From assembly GCA_040437565.1 (NCBI GenBank), contig JBDOQK010000032.1, forward strand, positions 248,001 through 312,000: a DNA stretch of 64,000 nucleotides, given 5' to 3'. The notes beneath the pieces were generated by a model that was given only the letters and a program-made list of their open reading frames with translations, was not told where the DNA came from and searched no databases. The translations under genes and the position numbers were made by a program. Of this stretch, positions 1 through 10,601 are shown one piece after another. Position 1 is the first letter of the stretch. Every line of letters begins with the position of its first letter. Source of the DNA: Albugo candida. Lineage: Eukaryota > Oomycota > Peronosporomycetes > Albuginales.

Positions 1-1330
1 ATGAGACTCGCTCCTTTATCGTACGAGATCGCATCGAAAATCTCATCCACTTCGTGTCCATTCTGAACCTCCACCTCGATAGGATGGGACGATAACATGG
101 CATCTCGAACGAGTGCCAAATTCAGCAATGATTCTTGCACAAAAGTATCCCATATTCGCCATTCTGGATAGATATGATTGGCAACATCACATTCCATATA
201 ACTCGCAAATCCCTCATTTAGCCATAGTCCAGTCCACCAGTCCATTGTCACAAGATTTCCAAACCATTGATGCGATAATTCGTGACATACGACTCTTGCA
301 GAGAGAACTTTTTGTGATTTTGTAGCGTGTTCCTCCTCTAAGAGTACGTATTGCCCATACGTAACAAGTCCCCAGTTTTCCATGGCACCCACAAAATCTG
401 GAAGCACAATGTTATCAAGTTTGTGGAGAGGATAAGGAATATCGAACATATTTGATAGATATGTGAGAGCTTTTAGGCCAGTTTTCAGCGCAAAACGACC
501 TTTATCGATATATCCGGGAGTGGTATAAACGCTCATCAGCACGCCCTCAGAGGTCACGTCACTGATAACGTCAAATTCGCCCACGACAATCGCAACAAGA
601 TATGTGGACATTGGCGGTGTTTCAGCGAAACGCCATACTTTTTTTTCCTTGCTTATAGATTGAGTATTTTCGTAAATAGTTGCATTCTGTTTGGGGCGCC
701 GAATTGTCTGCAAAACGTGCATGTTACTCAAAACAGTGAGATTCGGGTCGCTCGCGACTGATATTTGAAATGTGGCTTTGAAGGATGGTTCATCCCAACA
801 AGGAAACGCACGCCGGGCATCACAAGCCTCAAACTGAGTTGCAGCTAAAAGACGTTTTTCACCTTGGTGAGAGTACTCACTGAAGAAAAAGCCACGAAGC
901 TGTTCACTCAATGATCCATGAAAATTGAGTGTCAAGGTGAGTTGAGAGTGAGCTTTGATTGACTTGGACAGTTTTAAAGTCACAGTTTCGTTTTCCAAGT
1001 GATGAGTGAATTCCTCAACTTTGACTTGTTCACTTTCGGCTTGATCAATGATTTTTAGTGAAAACTGAAATAAGTAGAGATTTGCAGCATGAAAAGTGAT
1101 GCTGTCGATCGCTTCGTGCTGCACAGTCAAGTCAATCTCTTCAAAACCTTCAAACCGGCGGTTTATGAGATCGATGACATGATAATCAATTCGATACTAC
1201 AAAATATGTACTTTGAGAAGATGAAACGCGTACCACACATAGGGGAACTAAATACCTTTGACGGTAAGACACATTCAGGGAGTCGCAGTATTCCATTTTC
1301 GGATGTTGATGTTTTTTGCGCGCCGCACAT
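1..1330 (-). CDS. M1 zinc aminopeptidase, puromycin-sensitive type, N-terminal part
   Basis: Removes N-terminal residues from peptides, a cytosolic role in this family. The minus strand reads exon 1 at 1330-1256, a 59-base intron at 1255-1197, then exon 2 from 1196 to the window edge. The start MCGAQKTSTSENG leads into ILRLPECVLPSK then YRIDYHVIDLI across the splice. The exopeptidase motif VGAMENWGLVTYGQYVLLEE is followed by the zinc site HELSHQWFGN and WLNEGFASYMECD, which supplies the second zinc glutamate. About 423 codons are present; the family usually has 850-900, so the C-terminal half lies outside the window. An in-frame extension to 1429 begins with GTG, so ATG 1330 was chosen. Exon 1, the intron and the promoter reappear at 1686-2105 because of an assembly duplication. 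Identity is firm; the intron is predicted. Confidence 0.93.
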
Positions 1331-2105
1331 TGAATAAAGAGATGATTTGTCGATATCTTTTAAAAAGCACCAATAGCTGCTTAGCAGCCATGTTTTCAAG
1401 TATTCGAGAAAACCGTTGCGGGTAGACACTTACGAGAAACAGCTCCAAATTCCGTGAGACATTTTGTTTCGCAAAGATTTTATGATAGCAAGTCAAAAAA
1501 AGTGACTAGGAAACTGAGTTTGCAATCACTGACTTTGAGACTAAGATTCGGAAGGAAAACGGGAAGATGTATAGTGTTTCATCTTNNNNNNNNNNNNNNN
1601 NNNNNNNNNNNNNNNNNNNNNNNNNNNNNNNNNNNNNNNNNNNNNNNNNNNNNNNNNNNNNNNNNNNNNNNNNNNNNNNNNNNNNTGAGATCGATGACAT
1701 GATAATCAATTCGATACTACAAAATATGTACTTTGAGAAGATGAAACGCGTACCACACATAGGGGAACTAAATACCTTTGACGGTAAGACACATTCAGGG
1801 AGTCGCAGTATTCCATTTTCGGATGTTGATGTTTTTTGCGCGCCGCACATTGAATAAAGAGATGATTTGTCGATATCTTTTAAAAAGCACCAATAGCTGC
1901 TTAGCAGCCATGTTTTCAAGTATTCGAGAAAACCGTTGCGGGTAGACACTTACGAGAAACAGCTCCAAATTCCGTGAGACATTTTGTTTCGCAAAGATTT
2001 TATGATAGCAAGTCAAAAAAAGTGACTAGGAAACTGAGTTTGCAATCACTGACTTTGAGACTAAGATTCGGAAGGAAAACGGGAAGATGTATAGTGTTTC
2101 ATCTT
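1166..2105. repeat. Gap-flanking exact duplication (assembly artefact), gap 1586-1685
   Basis: Bases 1166-1585 are repeated exactly as 1686-2105 (420 bases) on either side of 100 N. The copied stretch holds the aminopeptidase start, intron 1 and upstream region. Unmerged overlapping contig ends are the simplest explanation; the genome probably has one copy. Confidence 0.9.
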
Positions 2106-2560
2106 TCATCATTATCACCTTTGGATAACTTTTAAGGTTTCAATTCTTTCTGCTCTTCTCTCCATTTGCCAGATTGATTCTATAATTTGCTAACGATAAA
2201 ATAGCAATGTCGTGTTAAGTGATGAAGCGACCTTATATTACTGAACAGTCAGCAAGTAAATGTGTCTCACGTATGCTCGTTGATCATGCTGTAATAATTG
2301 ATATTAGAGTCATACGCTACGCAATCTTAATAAGTCAGTCTGTCTAATATATTGACAGCCATCGGTTTCGTTGTGGCTACAGAAAATTTTGTGAAACAAT
2401 ATGCAATTTGTAGCCAGCACTTTTCGCTGGTGATCATGTTTGACAGTATATGGTATTAGCCGAGGGCCTCATTTCTATCAATTGATCGAGGTGGATTATC
2501 TTTTATTCCATTTTTCTTTTTCGGACCTCAAAGACGCTTCACCAAAGAAATACATCAGAG
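2106..2560. other. Divergent intergenic region
   Basis: Lies between the aminopeptidase gene (leftward) and the acyl-CoA synthetase gene (rightward). It should hold both promoters. It is AT-rich, with no convincing reading frame, RNA gene or repeat seen. Confidence 0.5.
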
Positions 2561-4615
2561 ATGGCCCCAAAATACACGGTGGGTAACCTTCCACTTTAAA
2601 TATGTCACTCACGTGTGAATCTACTGATAGACATCGAATATCGAGGACGAAGTCCAACTGCGTATAAGCGCGGACGGATTTGGAGCTGTTGAGCCCAAAA
2701 CACTAATACAGATCCTCCAGGAAACTGTCAAACGTTATCGTAACGATCCAGCACTGCATGTCAAGCGAGATGGAAAATGGTCCGATTTTATTTTCAAGAT
2801 GTTTGTCAAACCGCAGGGACTTAAATGTGTTATATATTTAGGAAAGTTTACACGTTCGGAGAATATTACGAAGAATCCTTGCGTTTTGGAAAAAGCTTAC
2901 TGCATCTCGGAGTTAAGCGATTCGATGGCGTCAGTATCATCGGATACAATTCGCCAGAATGGATGATTGCGGACATTGGTACAATACTAGCGGGCTGTAC
3001 AGCTTGCGGCATATACACAACAAGTTCACCCTCCGCGTGCGAGCATATTGTGAAAGATTCAGGATCGAGTGTCGTTGTCTGTGACGGAATGTCACAATTG
3101 CAAAAACTGATAGAAACTCATAAAAATTTGCCAAAATTGAAAGCTCTGGTGGTTTACAATCTATCAGAGGTTCCTGAAGATCTAAAATGTGATATTCCAA
3201 TCTACACGTTTGAGGATTTTCTTCAGCTCGGGCACGAAGTTGGAGATGATGTGATACAACAAAAAATGGATGCGCAGAAACCTGGGCATTGCTGTACGCT
3301 GGTTTACACGTCTGGAACTACAGGAAATCCAAAAGGTGTCATGTTGTCGCATGACAATATCGTCTGGACGGTCACTTGTGTACTCGGAATGGTAAAACGT
3401 AATCTCGACTACGAAATCACAAATGCCGATAAAATTGTGAGCTACTTGCCTCTGTCTCATATTGCCGCACAACTCGCGGATATCCTTCTGCCTGTCGTGT
3501 CCGGATTGCAAGTATGGTTTGCGCAGCCCGATGCTCTGAAAGGAAGTCTGGTGGTCACATTAAAAGAGGTTCGTCCGACTGTCTTTCTTGGAGTCCCACG
3601 TATTTGGGAAAAAATTGCTGAAAAAATGTGGGCTGTGGGTAAGGAGACTACTGGGCTGAAGAAACGAATTGCGGAATGGGCAAAATCTCGAGGAACACAA
3701 AAATCGGAGCTTGGTCAGTACGGAAATTCTGGAGGAGTTCCTTGTGGATTCAGTCTAGCGCACGGGTTGGTGTTGGGTCGTATAAAAGAGGCGCTTGGCT
3801 TGGATCAGTGTATCCTTTGTTACAGTGCGGCTGCACCTATTAGCAAAAAAATAATCGAGTATTTTGCCTCGTTGGATATACCGTTGTATGAACTTTTTGG
3901 CCAAAGTGAGGTGACTGGACCTCAGTGTGTTGGAATGCGTAATATCTGGAGAATAGGAGCATGCGGCCAAACCATTGACGGAAGTCAAACTCGTGTAGCG
4001 GAAGGAACGGAAGAGCTACTTTTCAAAGGACGAAATATCATGATGGGCTATCTTAACTCTCCCGAGCACACAACCGAAACTATTGATGAAGACGGCTGGT
4101 TACATTCAGGAGACTGCGGCAAAATCGACGAAGACGGGTTCGTGACGATTACCGGTCGAATCAAAGAATTGCTCATTACTGCTGGCGGCGAGAATATTCC
4201 CCCAATTATCATCGAAGATGCAATCAAAGAAGAAATCCCGCTCGTTGCGAACGCAATGGTCATTGGCGACCAGCGCAAATTCTTGAGTGCCCTTTTAACA
4301 TTCCATGTAACATTGGATGACGGTACTCCAACAAGCAATCTCGATCCAAAGTCCCTCGAAATCCTCAAGGAATTGAAGAGTTCGGCAAAGACTATTGATG
4401 AAGCAAAAGCGTGTGCAAAAGTAAAGGAATATTTGGACGAAAGAATGAAGCGTGTCAATGCACGTGCGACGTCTCGCGCTCAGAATATTGGAAAGTATGA
4501 AATTCTACCAACCGATTTCTCCATCTCGGGGGGCGAATTGACTGCGACTATGAAAGTTCGCCGCAAAATTGTTATCGAAAAGTACTCGGAGCTCGTAGAA
4601 CAGATTTACGCGTGA
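2561..4615 (+). CDS. Long-chain acyl-CoA synthetase, bubblegum (ACSBG) type
   Basis: Activates fatty acids to acyl-CoA using ATP and CoA. Proposed exons are 2561-2578, 2631-2779 and 2842-4615, giving about 645 residues. The splice at 2779/2842 restores the continuous reading DGKWKVYTFGEYYEESL, as expected for this family, although its donor (GTCCGA) is atypical. The AMP-binding P-loop YTSGTTGNPKGVMLSHDN lies near residue 209. Later motifs are YELFGQSEVTGP, the adenylate-binding GWLHSGDCGKIDEDG, GRIKELLITAGGENIPP and the C-terminal lysine region TMKVRRKIV. The spacing RTGDxGxxDEDGxxxIxGRxKE and the GGENIPP motif fit ACSBG rather than bacterial FadD. No signal peptide or membrane segment is obvious. 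The first 18-base exon (MAPKYT) is the least certain part. Confidence 0.92.
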
Positions 4616-4746
4616 GGAGATAAAAAGTTGCCTTTTTTGCAAGTAGTCCAAGTTTATTTTTGACCTTCAATGTCTATTTTTACCCGCAAGTGAAACTACT
4701 CGCTATTTTGTTTGAACATTGCGTCATAAAATTTTATTGCGTGTCT

Positions 4747-5416
4747 ATGTCAATGCGATTGGCGTCTCGAGTGAGACAAACTTTTGCAAAAAAGAATACC
4801 GGAAGATTGTTTTCGACCCATGCCTTGTTTCCCTTTCACGTGGCCATTCCAGTCCACGACTTGAGTATCGGTGCGGTAAAATGGCTTAAAATTTTGTACG
4901 TCGTATAATGGCTGTTTCTTCTCAGCGAAGGAGTTTTATGGAAATTTTTTGGGATTCAAGGAAGGAAGATCGTCGCCCGTGTGGCTGGTAGTCGCGAATT
5001 TGGTGAATTATATGCTGCTGTTATTCACTTGTCGTGGATAGGATTATAACATGTATGGGCATCAGCTCGTTATTCATGGTGTAGGAAAAGATTACAAACC
5101 CGTTGACTGGTTCAATTGTGTTGGTATGTTGTGTTAATCTTATCGGTATTGTAGCTCACGCAGTATTGTAATTGTAGACTCAGATGATGTTCCTGTACCT
5201 CATTATGGCGTAATTCTGCCAGTCGCCGAGTTCCATAACGTAAGCAAGAAAGTCGAAAAGGGCGGCGTGTCGTTTATTCTCGAGCCCCGGATTCGATTTC
5301 GAGGAAAGCCAGCAGAACAATGGACAATGGTGTTCAAAGATCCAAGTGGCAACAATCTAGAATTCAAAGCTATGACCACTCCAGACTGTCTATTTACAAA
5401 ATACGCTGAGAAATAA
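4747..5416 (+). CDS. VOC/glyoxalase-family protein, probably mitochondrial
   Basis: Member of the vicinal oxygen chelate fold, metal-dependent enzymes acting on small molecules; the substrate is unknown. Four exons are proposed: 4747-4875, 4931-4987, 5042-5123 and 5178-5416, giving 168 residues. Splicing yields the typical order FHVAIPVHDL, EFYGNFLGFKEGRSSPVW, DYNMYGHQLVIH, then VPHYGVILPVAEF and the closing WTMVFKDPSGNNLEFKAM. Histidines in HVAIP, GHQLVIH and PHYGV and the glutamate in NLEF are candidate metal ligands. The N-terminus MSMRLASRVRQTFAKK is basic and hydroxyl-rich, like a mitochondrial targeting peptide. ATG 4753 is an alternative start. The acceptor at 4930 was picked over the AG at 4925 because only it keeps frame. 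The role beyond the fold is not claimed. Confidence 0.82.
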
Positions 5417-5485
5417 TTAAGAAGAGTTTTCATCATTATGAAGATGAAATTGATAGAATCCAGCCAGCCAGGCACCTAGCGACAT

Positions 5486-5557
5486 TACGCTGTCCGGGAA
5501 TCGAACCCGGACCTCATCCGTGGGAGGGATGAATCATAACCATTAGACAAACAGCGC
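5486..5557 (-). tRNA. tRNA-Gly (anticodon CCC)
   Basis: On the minus strand 72 bases fold as a cloverleaf. The 7-bp acceptor stem is GCGCTGT with ACAGCGT (one G-U pair) and discriminator A. The anticodon stem CATCC/GGATG encloses the loop CTCCCAC, giving CCC. The T arm is CCGGG-TTCGATT-CCCGG. The D arm carries TAATGGTTA (A box) and the T arm holds the B box. There is no intron. It sits between two convergent protein genes. Confidence 0.9.
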
Positions 5558-5997
5558 GGAATTGAGCGCGCAGGGCAAGATACGCATGAAATTTCAACAA
5601 CTGTAGCCCCTAAACGCTCTCAAATAAACATGTACAGCGCTTTCCGGGTTGATATAGATATATACAACTATCTCAGCGTTGATCTGCTTCGCTTCCAAGA
5701 GACACAATGTAGCGCTAATTTGATTTATTATGAATATGAAGGAGTAAAGTATAACTAAATTTCCACTACATCAACTGGCACTATTTTATTGCACAACATT
5801 TCGCGTGGCGCAAATTCAAGATCCGAGAATGTAATCGTTAGCTCAAATACGAAATCGGATAAATTTTCGACCGCACTTAATTTCAGCCACGTGACGTAAT
5901 TTTTCGACGATTGCATCACATAAGCGAGATGTTAGAAAAAGAATCGTCCATTTCCCTTACGTCTTCATCAGTCGTAAAGCACTATTCATACAAATGA
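5558..5997. other. Intergenic region between tRNA-Gly and the kinase 3' end
   Basis: About 440 AT-rich bases. They probably include the 3' untranslated part of the leftward P-loop kinase gene. No further gene, RNA or repeat was recognised. Confidence 0.4.
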
Positions 5998-8900
5998 CTA
6001 GTCATTGACATGTATACTCTCTCGGATTTCGTTTACACTTGGTGTGTAATCGTCGGAGCTGAGTGAACTCACTTCAAAATGGCTATCAATCTCCTCAACG
6101 CTTCGTTCTAGTGGTGAGACATCTATACTCAAACGCATTTAACAAAACTGATCCTCAGTCACAAAAAAACTTACATGCATCACGATCGGACGAGCTTGCT
6201 GAGGATCGATCGTACTCGTTTGAAGCAGCAACTGACACACTATCCAAATCGAAATCTTGTACCGTCAGATCCTCCAATGTATCGGGTGGGAGTGATCGCA
6301 CTCTTCGAGACTGAAGACGACTTCGTCGTGCTGGAGTTACTCTTGCTGGAGAAATCTCATCGTTTTCCAAAATCGTCAACGAAGCAGGCTGATAATAAGC
6401 CAATGGAATATCAGGCTGTAAGGACATTCCCCTCGTCAGCATTTGCTCTTTTACATCATACGAGCCAACAGCTCTGAGCGGCGTTTGTGACACTCCTGGG
6501 CCACTTGTATGAGGTCTCGAGAACTGCGATGAGAAATCACCAGCCATCCATGATTTTCGCCTCTCATCCACTTTCCATCGCTGTCTCATTTTTGAAAATG
6601 GTGATGTCTGGGACGTTTGTAGACTATCAAACATTTCGGAAAATGTTATTTCTGAACCATGAGCCAGAGGAAGATTGTCTTTCCAGTCGACACGGAGGGG
6701 TCTTCGAGCGCGCCATAACGCCGTCTGTTTGATCGCGGCGGAGAGAGAGTGCATCAGTCTCGCGCTACTCGTAGCTTCAGGAGCTTTTGTCGCAAACTCT
6801 TCAATCTCATCGTATAAAGGCCGTTGTGCAGGATCGATCAAGTTTAATAAATCCTTATTGCTAGTCGTTGCCGCACTCGCCAAGCTCCCAACTACTGTTG
6901 CTTGTTCAGCATCCTCGTTATCCTCATCTTCTCCATCATTCTCATCATCTTCGTCACCCGCATCTGCTCCATCTGAGCCAGAAGTATCCGCAGAGCCAGT
7001 TTGTTGAATTGCACTGGTTTCCTCTGTATTCTTCCTCACACGCTGTTTCACTGACAAGCATTTGGTGGTAGGTTCTACAGCGTCTACTTCTTCGTCACTA
7101 CTCGAGAATTCACTCCCGGCCGCATCAGCCGTCCCGAATGCATCTAGAGTTTGTTCGGCCAATAATCGCCGCAATAGCAACCTTTTCGATACTTTTTGCT
7201 TGATCAGAGGACGCATAGCTTTTCGCACGTCCTTACTCGACCATGCTTTCTTGATCGCGCTTTCATGCTCGCGAGACAGTAACACCATTTTGTTTGTCTC
7301 CGGGTCGAACAATCGTTCTCCACGATACATTGGACGTAGAACACGTACCAAAGTCGAATGAATCGCAGCAAGACTTCGATCCACATTGGTATTATCGACT
7401 TTTGGTATCAGATACTGATCAGCATTCTTGCACAAATGACGCTGGATAATCCGAATATTATCAAAATACTTGATGTACTTGTTTTCTTGAGGATCAACCG
7501 TCATGTGACGAGCTCGAACTGCAAATCTTTCGCGGTGTTTGACTTCATTGCTGATATATACGACAAACGGAATACAGGTTGGATGTTTTTGTACTAATTC
7601 GATCAGTTGATCCGTGTTCAAATGCACTCCTTCAACGACCAGCGATTGGTTCCTCTTTTCGAAATTAGTCAAAACCTGGTCGAGTTTTTCCAAGACCAAT
7701 TGACTTTGGAGCTTATATCCTCGTAAAATCTTGCGTTTGTGGAGTCGAGCTGCTGACAAGGTCGATCCAGCAGCCTCACTCAGTCCCATTGTACTGAGTT
7801 CTTGGATCGTTTCCGGAGGTAAAGCGTCACCTGCTTGATAAGTTGAAACGAACGCGCAAGGGTTTTTTTCTTTACAAGTAACTGAGCGAAGTACATGACG
7901 AATAGAATCAGTTGGTAATACGGTAGTGAGTCGAAGTCGCGCAGCCAAGAGGGAAGCCAGTGTTGATTTTCCGGTTCCAGAGGTACCACCTAACAGCACT
8001 ATAAATGCTTGTTTCCGATGAGTGACTTCTTTTGCGATCTCAAAATCCAGTAAATCATGCGGTTTTGTATAGTTCAAGCGTGCGAGTGTACTGTAAATGC
8101 ATTGATGAAGGTAGTTCCAAGGAAGATTATGTTCTACGGTTTCTCCGGGCTCCTGTGCGTCCGAATGCACCGTCTTGTCGGTACATCTACTCACATCCAC
8201 ACAGGAAAGTCCCTCCTTGTTTCCTGATGCTGATTGGACTGGATTGTGAGGATTTGCGTTTTGATGCTTTTGTGTATACTGTTTGAATACACNNNNNNNN
8301 NNNNNNNNNNNNNNNNNNNNNNNNNNNNNNNNNNNNNNNNNNNNNNNNNNNNNNNNNNNNNNNNNNNNNNNNNNNNNNNNNNNNNNNNNNNNAAATGTTA
8401 TTTCTGAACCATGAGCCAGAGGAAGATTGTCTTTCCAGTCGACACGGAGGGGTCTTCGAGCGCGCCATAACGCCGTCTGTTTGATCGCGGCGGAGAGAGA
8501 GTGCATCAGTCTCGCGCTACTCGTAGCTTCAGGAGCTTTTGTCGCAAACTCTTCAATCTCATCGTATAAAGGCCGTTGTGCAGGATCGATCAAGTTTAAT
8601 AAATCCTTATTGCTAGTCGTTGCCGCACTCGCCAAGCTCCCAACTACTGTTGCTTGTTCAGCATCCTCGTTATCCTCATCTTCTCCATCATTCTCATCAT
8701 CTTCGTCACCCGCATCTGCTCCATCTGAGCCAGAAGTATCCGCAGAGCCAGTTTGTTGAATTGCACTGGTTTCCTCTGTATTCTTCCTCACACGCTGTTT
8801 CACTGACAAGCATTTGGTGGTAGGTTCTACAGCGTCTACTTCTTCGTCACTACTCGAGAATTCACTCCCGGCCGCATCAGCCGTCCCGAATGCATCTAGA

Positions 8901-10213
8901 GTTTGTTCGGCCAATAATCGCCGCAATAGCAACCTTTTCGATACTTTTTGCTTGATCAGAGGACGCATAGCTTTTCGCACGTCCTTACTCGACCATGCTT
9001 TCTTGATCGCGCTTTCATGCTCGCGAGACAGTAACACCATTTTGTTTGTCTCCGGGTCGAACAATCGTTCTCCACGATACATTGGACGTAGAACACGTAC
9101 CAAAGTCGAATGAATCGCAGCAAGACTTCGATCCACATTGGTATTATCGACTTTTGGTATCAGATACTGATCAGCATTCTTGCACAAATGACGCTGGATA
9201 ATCCGAATATTATCAAAATACTTGATGTACTTGTTTTCTTGAGGATCAACCGTCATGTGACGAGCTCGAACTGCAAATCTTTCGCGGTGTTTGACTTCAT
9301 TGCTGATATATACGACAAACGGAATACAGGTTGGATGTTTTTGTACTAATTCGATCAGTTGATCCGTGTTCAAATGCACTCCTTCAACGACCAGCGATTG
9401 GTTCCTCTTTTCGAAATTAGTCAAAACCTGGTCGAGTTTTTCCAAGACCAATTGACTTTGGAGCTTATATCCTCGTAAAATCTTGCGTTTGTGGAGTCGA
9501 GCTGCTGACAAGGTCGATCCAGCAGCCTCACTCAGTCCCATTGTACTGAGTTCTTGGATCGTTTCCGGAGGTAAAGCGTCACCTGCTTGATAAGTTGAAA
9601 CGAACGCGCAAGGGTTTTTTTCTTTACAAGTAACTGAGCGAAGTACATGACGAATAGAATCAGTTGGTAATACGGTAGTGAGTCGAAGTCGCGCAGCCAA
9701 GAGGGAAGCCAGTGTTGATTTTCCGGTTCCAGAGGTACCACCTAACAGCACTATAAATGCTTGTTTCCGATGAGTGACTTCTTTTGCGATCTCAAAATCC
9801 AGTAAATCATGCGGTTTTGTATAGTTCAAGCGTGCGAGTGTACTGTAAATGCATTGATGAAGGTAGTTCCAAGGAAGATTATGTTCTACGGTTTCTCCGG
9901 GCTCCTGTGCGTCCGAATGCACCGTCTTGTCGGTACATCTACTCACATCCACACAGGAAAGTCCCTCCTTGTTTCCTGATGCTGATTGGACTGGATTGTG
10001 AGGATTTGCGTTTTGATGCTTTTGTGTATACTGTTTGAATACACCAAAAGCTTCTTTTGTGACAATTACAGCGTCAGAAAGACGACATCCCATCAACATC
10101 AATGTCTCTTGGAGTCTATAACGTGTAAACATCTCTTTACGCTCTCCTTTCATAGCAACGACCAGTAGATCCATTGGATCACTTCCATTTGCTTCGGCTT
10201 CGACTTCATCCAT
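5998..10213 (-). CDS. P-loop kinase of the 2-phosphoglycerate kinase / plant LPA1 family
   Basis: Homologues include archaeal 2-phosphoglycerate kinase and the rice/Arabidopsis LPA1-type proteins tied to phytic acid levels; the substrate here is unknown. The start is ATG 10213 (MDEVEAEANGSDP); the codon before it is TTG. An ATP-cone-like N-terminus (MDLLVVAMKGERKEMFTRYR) precedes Walker A GGTSGTGKSTLASLLAARL near residue 155, then SLVVEGVHLN and RFAVRARHMTVDP. Acidic low-complexity stretches and a Ser/Arg-rich tail follow. I add a last exon 6122-5998 after a 52-base intron (6174-6123), giving the tail YVSPLERSVEEIDSHFE. The uninterrupted frame across the gap at 8293-8392 is false: 6641-8292 equals 8393-10044. 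With one copy removed the protein is about 803 residues. It is divergent from the FYVE gene. Confidence 0.85.
6641..10044. repeat. Gap-flanking exact duplication (assembly artefact), gap 8293-8392
   Basis: Bases 6641-8292 recur exactly as 8393-10044 (1652 bases) around 100 N. The offset, 1752, happens to be a multiple of three, so the kinase frame stays open and mimics a protein with two identical kinase domains. A 1.6 kb copy with no seen difference on both sides of a fixed-length gap points to unmerged contig ends. Confidence 0.92.
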
Positions 10214-10601
10214 CAAAGCAGTGCACGTAAACTAAGGAAACTAAATTTCTCAATTTGATCTAGATATTATTCTAAAAGGACAGTACTCAACAAGTTTTGG
10301 ACTGTAAGAAGTGAACTTGACCAAAACAGAGCACCGTGAATCTTCTCTTGCAGTCCTCACCAAATGACGGTGAGGGATTATTATTATCGTACCGATATGT
10401 ACCGGGGATAGTACCCCGTTGTCGGTAGTATAAGGTAGTTCAAAAATAGAATTTCTGTTTATAGGTACATATTGTTCCTTTGAAGCAACTTTGGAGAGAC
10501 ATTCTTTCCACTTTTGAGTCCAAAGAGCAACTTCACGGTGGAGAGAAAGAGAAAGAGAAAGAAAGAATTGCCCTAAGCAACGTACTCATCAACTATCTTC
10601 A
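10214..10601. promoter_or_regulatory. Divergent promoter region with a nested hairpin
   Basis: Separates the leftward kinase gene from the rightward FYVE gene. An inverted repeat lies at 10390-10427: outer stem TACCGA/TCGGTA and inner stem CGGGG (10403-10407)/CCCCG (10414-10418). A purine tract of AGAGAAAGAGAAAG type at about 10540-10567 precedes the FYVE start by some 35 bases. A regulatory role is inferred from position only. Confidence 0.4.

Noticed and set aside
1454-1949. ORFs running through the first N gap
   Set aside because: They translate N runs and antisense of the duplicated aminopeptidase start; they have no coding support.
6155-10216. Protein with two identical kinase domains
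   Set aside because: The two copies are an exact gap-flanking duplication, so the double domain is an assembly product.
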